Of a stretch of 46,522 bases of DNA, positions 43,124-46,522 are shown piece by piece (positions within the stretch are counted from its first letter, which is position 1; each line of letters begins with the position of its first letter). Location: contig NZ_LLXX01000187.1 in the NCBI RefSeq assembly GCF_001440405.1, positions 1 to 46,522 of the forward strand. Reading direction: 5' to 3'. The translations under genes and the position numbers were made by a program. The DNA is from Bradyrhizobium valentinum. GTDB lineage: Bacteria; Pseudomonadota; Alphaproteobacteria; Rhizobiales; Xanthobacteraceae. The notes beneath the pieces were generated by a model. That model was not told where the DNA came from and made no database searches. It worked only from the letters and a program-made list of their open reading frames with translations.

Positions 43124-44587
43124 ATGAACAAAATCATCCAAACAGACCCCGACCAAGTCGAAGATGTTGGGCCGCTTTACGCGGCCCGCAAGAACGTCTA
43201 CCCGCAGAGTGTTTTTGGCACCTTCCGTCGGATCAAATGGGGCCTGATGGCGTTCTGCCTGGGCGTCTACTACTTGCTGCCCTTCGTGCGCTGGAATCGC
43301 GGCCTTGGCGCCCCAGATCAGGCGGTGCTGATCGATCTGCCGAACAGTCGCTTCTATTTCTTTTTCATCGAGCTGTGGCCGCAGGAGGTCTATTACTTCA
43401 CCGGCCTCCTGATCATCGCCGCGCTCACACTATTCCTGATGAATTCGGTCGGCGGCCGCATCTGGTGCGGCTATCTGTGCCCGCAAACGGTCTGGACCGA
43501 CCTGTTCTATGCGGTCGAGCGCCTGATCGAGGGCGACCGGCGCGAGCGCATGAGGAAGGCGGCTTCCGCCGATCCCCTAAAACTCGGGCGCGTCTTCGAA
43601 ATCGTGCTCAAGCATTCGATCTGGCTCTTGATCGCCTGGTGGACGGGCGGCGCATGGGTGCTCTATTTCACCGACGCGCCGACGCTGGTGAAGAAGCTCG
43701 TCACCTTCCAGGCGCCGGCGATCGCCTATATCTGGATCGCGATCCTCACCGCCACGACCTATCTGCTCGCCGGCTTCATGCGCGAGCAGGTCTGCGTCTA
43801 CATGTGCCCCTGGCCGCGTATCCAGGCGGCGCTGACCGACGAATGGGCGCTGAACGTCACCTATCGCTACGACCGCGGCGAAAAGCGCATGTCGGTAAAG
43901 AAGGCGAACGAGCTGCGGGCGCTCGGCCTGCCTGCCGGCGACTGCGTCGATTGCTATCAATGCGTGGCGGCCTGCCCGACCGGCATCGATATCCGCAATG
44001 GCCCGCAGATCGATTGCATCCAGTGCGGCCTGTGCATCGACGCATGCGACAACGTGATGAAGAAGATCGGCGGGCCGACTCGGCTGATCGGCTACGACAA
44101 TGACATTAACATCCAGCGCCGGATGGCCGGCGAGCCGCCGATCTACCGCATCGTGCGGCCACGCACGATCATCTACACCGCGCTGATCGCACTCGTCGGT
44201 GGGATCATGCTGTATGCGCTGCTCACCCGTTCGCTGCTCGACATCAACGTGCTGCACGATCGCAACCCTGTCGCGGTGAAGCTTAGCGACGGCTCGATCC
44301 GCAACGCCTACACGGTCCGTTTGCTCAACAAGCGCGGTTTTGACCGCGTGGTGACGATCGACGTCGATGGTCCGCAAGATGCCGTTCTCCACGTCGTGGG
44401 CGACGATTCGATCACGCCCGACCGGCCAATGGTCGTGCTCGGGCGCGACGGCACCACAGAATTGCGTGTGCTGGTGACTGCTCCGTCGGAGAAGAATACC
44501 GAAAAATCGATCCCGACTAAATTCCGGATCACCGATATCGGTCTCGGCGAGGTCGCTTCCGCGATCGACAATTTCGTCTCGCCATGA
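43124..44587 (+). CDS. fixG: FixG/CcoG, polyferredoxin-like membrane protein for cbb3 oxidase copper
   Basis: A 487-residue inner-membrane Fe-S protein. The N-terminal membrane helices hold CGYLCPQTVWTDLFY and CVYMCPWPRIQAAL. Then a ferredoxin part with two 4Fe-4S motifs, CVDCYQCVAACPTGIDIR and CIQCGLCIDACD, and an Ig-like C-terminal domain in the periplasm. CcoG is a cupric reductase that supplies Cu(I) to the oxidase. The ATG has only a distant GGGAGGAG; the start agrees with the family. The 3' end overlaps fixH by ATGA. Intact. Confidence 0.94.
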   Translation: MNKIIQTDPDQVEDVGPLYAARKNVYPQSVFGTFRRIKWGLMAFCLGVYYLLPFVRWNRGLGAPDQAVLIDLPNSRFYFFFIELWPQEVYYFTGLLIIAALTLFLMNSVGGRIWCGYLCPQTVWTDLFYAVERLIEGDRRERMRKAASADPLKLGRVFEIVLKHSIWLLIAWWTGGAWVLYFTDAPTLVKKLVTFQAPAIAYIWIAILTATTYLLAGFMREQVCVYMCPWPRIQAALTDEWALNVTYRYDRGEKRMSVKKANELRALGLPAGDCVDCYQCVAACPTGIDIRNGPQIDCIQCGLCIDACDNVMKKIGGPTRLIGYDNDINIQRRMAGEPPIYRIVRPRTIIYTALIALVGGIMLYALLTRSLLDINVLHDRNPVAVKLSDGSIRNAYTVRLLNKRGFDRVVTIDVDGPQDAVLHVVGDDSITPDRPMVVLGRDGTTELRVLVTAPSEKNTEKSIPTKFRITDIGLGEVASAIDNFVSP

Positions 44588-45105
44588 GAACAAGTGGAGC
44601 TGTCGTGAACAGAGCCAGTGCATCGCCAAAGCCGCTCACCGGCCGCAAGGTGCTTTTCATGCTGCTTGCGTTCTTTGGCGTCGTCATCGGCGTCAACCTC
44701 ACCATGATAAGGCTTGCTTCCATGACGCTGCCCGGCACCGAGGTCGACAGCGCCTATGCGGCGAGCCTTGCCTATGAGAAGGAGATCGCCGCCGCACGCG
44801 AGCAGGATGCACGCAGCTGGAAGGTGGACGCGCATCTTGCGCGCAGTGCGGACGGGGACACGGCGCTGGAAGTCAAGGCACGCGACGGGAGCGGAAAGGC
44901 GCTGACCGGACTGAAATTCACCGGTCGCCTGGAGCGGCCGACCGACCGGCGGGCGGACCGGGTGATCGCGCTGTCGGAGGTGACGGGCGGCATTTATCGG
45001 GGCAGCGGCCGCGCCGTCGGACCGGGGCAATGGAATCTGGTGCTGGAAAGCGAAGCCGACGGCCGGCGTCTGTTCATGTCTAGGAACCGCGTGGTACTGA
45101 ACTAG
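44584..45105 (+). CDS. fixH: FixH/CcoH, cbb3 oxidase assembly factor
   Basis: A 173-residue protein with one N-terminal membrane helix (KVLFMLLAFFGVVIGVNLTM), then EVDSAYAASLAYEKEIAAA and a periplasmic beta domain containing FTGRLERPTDRRAD and PGQWNLVLESEADGRRLF. This is the FixH layout: helix, SAYxxSLxYEKEI segment, Ig-like fold. It helps mature the oxidase and works with FixI. ATG 44584 overlaps the fixG stop; a GTG at 44605 is a second possible start. Confidence 0.92.
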   Translation: MRTSGAVVNRASASPKPLTGRKVLFMLLAFFGVVIGVNLTMIRLASMTLPGTEVDSAYAASLAYEKEIAAAREQDARSWKVDAHLARSADGDTALEVKARDGSGKALTGLKFTGRLERPTDRRADRVIALSEVTGGIYRGSGRAVGPGQWNLVLESEADGRRLFMSRNRVVLN

Positions 45106-45116
45106 GGGAACGCGTC

Positions 45117-46522
45117 ATGCAGGCGACACGGGACTTTTCGCATTATGTTAAGCATCTCGGCTCCGGAGTGGCGCATATTGACCTCGCTGTCGAAGGCATC
45201 AGCTGCGCCGGCTGCATCTCGAAGATCGAGCGTGGCCTTTCAGCCATCCCGGACGTGACGCTGGCGCGCGTCAACCTGACCGACCGCCGTGTCGCGCTGG
45301 AGTGGAAGGAGGGCGCGCTCGATCCGGCGCGCTTCATCGATTGCCTGGTCGAGCTCGGCTACAAGGCCTATCCGTTCGAGGCTGTCACCGCTGAAGCGGC
45401 AGAGGCCGAGAACTCCCGCTTCCTGCTGCGCTGCCTGGGCGTTGCGGCGTTCGCGACCATGAACGTCATGATGCTGTCGATCCCGGTGTGGTCCGGTAAT
45501 GTCAGCGACATGCTACCAGAGCAGCGCGATTTCTTCCATTGGATATCGGCGCTGATCGCGCTGCCGGCCGCGGCCTATGCCGGCCAGCCCTTCTTCCGCT
45601 CCGCCTTCAACGCGCTGCGCAGCGGCAACGTCAACATGGATGTGCCGATCAGCATCGGCGTCATCCTGGCGCTCGCGACCTCGATCGTCGAGACCATCGG
45701 CCATGCCGAGCACGCCTATTTCGACGCGGCGATCATGCTGCTCACCTTCCTCCTGATCGGGCGCTATCTCGAACAGAACATGCAGCGGCGAACCCGCGCG
45801 GTGGCCGGCAATCTCGCCGCTCTGAAGGCCGAGACGGCGACCAAGTTCGTCGGTCCAGACGAGATCTCCGTGGTGCCGGCCGCAGCGGTCAAGGCCGGCG
45901 ACATCGTTCTGCTGCGGCCCGGCGAGCGTTCGGCGATCGATGGCACTGTCATCGACGGCAGGTCGGAGATCGACCAGAGCCTGATCACGGGCGAGACGTC
46001 GCATGCGGCGGTCAAGCCGGGCAGTGCGGTCTACGCCGGCTCGCTCAACATCTCCGGCTCCTTGCGCATCCGCGTTTCCGCCGCCTCCGAAGGCACGCTG
46101 CTTGCGGACATCCAGCGGCTGCTTGATCACGCCGTGCAGGTGCGCTCGCGCTATGTGCAACTTGCCGACCGTGCCTCGCGCCTCTACGCACCGGTGGTGC
46201 ACGCGACGGCCTTCCTGACCATGATCGGCTGGTTGATCGCCGGCGCCAGCGTCCATGACGCCATTATCACCGCGATCGCCGTTCTGATCATCACCTGTCC
46301 CTGTGCGCTGGGGCTTGCGATCCCGACGGTGCAGACAGTGGCGTCGGGCGCGATGTTCCGCGCTGGCGTGCTGCTCAATTCGGGTGATGCCATCGAGCGC
46401 GTCGCCGAGATCGACCGTATCATCTTCGACAAGACGGGAACGCTGACGTTACCTGAGCTCGATGTGGTGAACTCGGCGGCCGTGCCCGCCGATGTGTTCG
46501 AGCTCGCGGGCCGGCTTGCGCT
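45117..46522 (+). CDS. fixI: FixI/CcoI, copper P1B-type ATPase (cut by window end)
   Basis: The first 468 residues of a copper-transporting P-type ATPase that loads CuB of the cbb3 oxidase. Seen: an N-terminal metal-binding domain VEGISCAGCISKIERGLS, membrane helices, the actuator motif SLITGETSHAAVKPG, the metal-transport motif ITCPCALGLAIPT (CPC), and phosphorylation motif FDKTGTLT near residue 440. The ATP-binding domain and the last helices lie beyond the window, as would fixS. ATG 45117 follows an AGGGGAACGCGTC stretch 11 bases after the fixH stop. Confidence 0.94.
   Translation, partial: MQATRDFSHYVKHLGSGVAHIDLAVEGISCAGCISKIERGLSAIPDVTLARVNLTDRRVALEWKEGALDPARFIDCLVELGYKAYPFEAVTAEAAEAENSRFLLRCLGVAAFATMNVMMLSIPVWSGNVSDMLPEQRDFFHWISALIALPAAAYAGQPFFRSAFNALRSGNVNMDVPISIGVILALATSIVETIGHAEHAYFDAAIMLLTFLLIGRYLEQNMQRRTRAVAGNLAALKAETATKFVGPDEISVVPAAAVKAGDIVLLRPGERSAIDGTVIDGRSEIDQSLITGETSHAAVKPGSAVYAGSLNISGSLRIRVSAASEGTLLADIQRLLDHAVQVRSRYVQLADRASRLYAPVVHATAFLTMIGWLIAGASVHDAIITAIAVLIITCPCALGLAIPTVQTVASGAMFRAGVLLNSGDAIERVAEIDRIIFDKTGTLTLPELDVVNSAAVPADVFELAGRLA

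Noticed and set aside
43066..44103. A 345-codon frame overlapping fixG
   Set aside because: Arg/His/Pro-rich out-of-frame shadow; the fixG frame has all Fe-S motifs.
1..46522. Search for CRISPR arrays, tRNA or rRNA genes, nod boxes, and NifA/sigma-54 promoters
   Set aside because: No regularly spaced repeats, cloverleaf-forming segments or nod-box patterns were noticed, and no convincing TGGC-N8-TTGC promoter with an upstream TGT-N10-ACA was found by eye. A computed scan would be needed to exclude weak ones.

Overview
The window looks like a chromosomal symbiosis-island segment of a Bradyrhizobium-type alphaproteobacterium. The gene set points there: fixK2-fixJ-fixL, fixNOQP and fixGHI in the Bradyrhizobium order, a biotin operon controlled by a BioR-type GntR repressor, a type III effector gene behind a tts-box-like promoter, and many decayed insertion sequences. 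No tRNA, rRNA, CRISPR array, nod box or integrase-type border was seen, so neither island end is visible.

Layout. 0.1-2.8 kb holds small orphan genes (HTH protein, basic peptide, membrane protein, hypothetical). 2.9-8.6 kb is an IclR regulator divergent from a NitT/TauT-type ABC importer (ATPase, permease, binding protein) followed by a family III CoA-transferase and a citryl-CoA lyase-like gene; the ATPase and the binding protein carry frameshifts. 9.5-16.4 kb is a mobile-element block: an internally deleted IS5-type element, a broken IS66 element, a recombinase remnant, a 746-residue putative type III effector with its own tts box, and a second IS5-type copy in opposite orientation. 16.5-24.5 kb is intact metabolism: pabB-pabA (p-aminobenzoate), a Dabb protein, bioR, and bioB-panD-bioF-bioD-bioA with BioR-box-like palindromes before bioR and bioB. 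25-32.4 kb is decayed again: small genes, a panB pseudogene, a complete ISAs1 element with a 10-bp target duplication, a methylisocitrate-lyase-like remnant, and a cobalamin riboswitch in front of a metE broken by frameshifts and a stop. From 32.4 kb on almost everything is intact: cold-shock protein, fixK2, a lone response regulator, fixJ, fixL, a CBS protein, an FNR-type Fe-S regulator, a 46-residue membrane peptide, fixNOQP, fixGH and the start of fixI.

How the genes work together. FixL (haem PAS kinase) and FixJ should activate fixK2 at low oxygen. Six FixK-type palindromes (TTGA/C-N6-TCAA) then mark the targets: the lone response regulator, the CBS gene, the FNR-type gene, two sites before fixN and one before fixG. 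These drive the cbb3 oxidase and its copper/assembly genes for bacteroid respiration. Biotin, pantothenate and p-aminobenzoate genes form a vitamin/cofactor block, of which panB and the B12-controlled metE have been lost.

The clearest points for follow-up are the FixK box lying on the fixJ stop codon, the panD gene inside the bio operon, the riboswitch-metE wreck, the palindromes of the IclR intergenic region, and the effector held between inverted IS copies.
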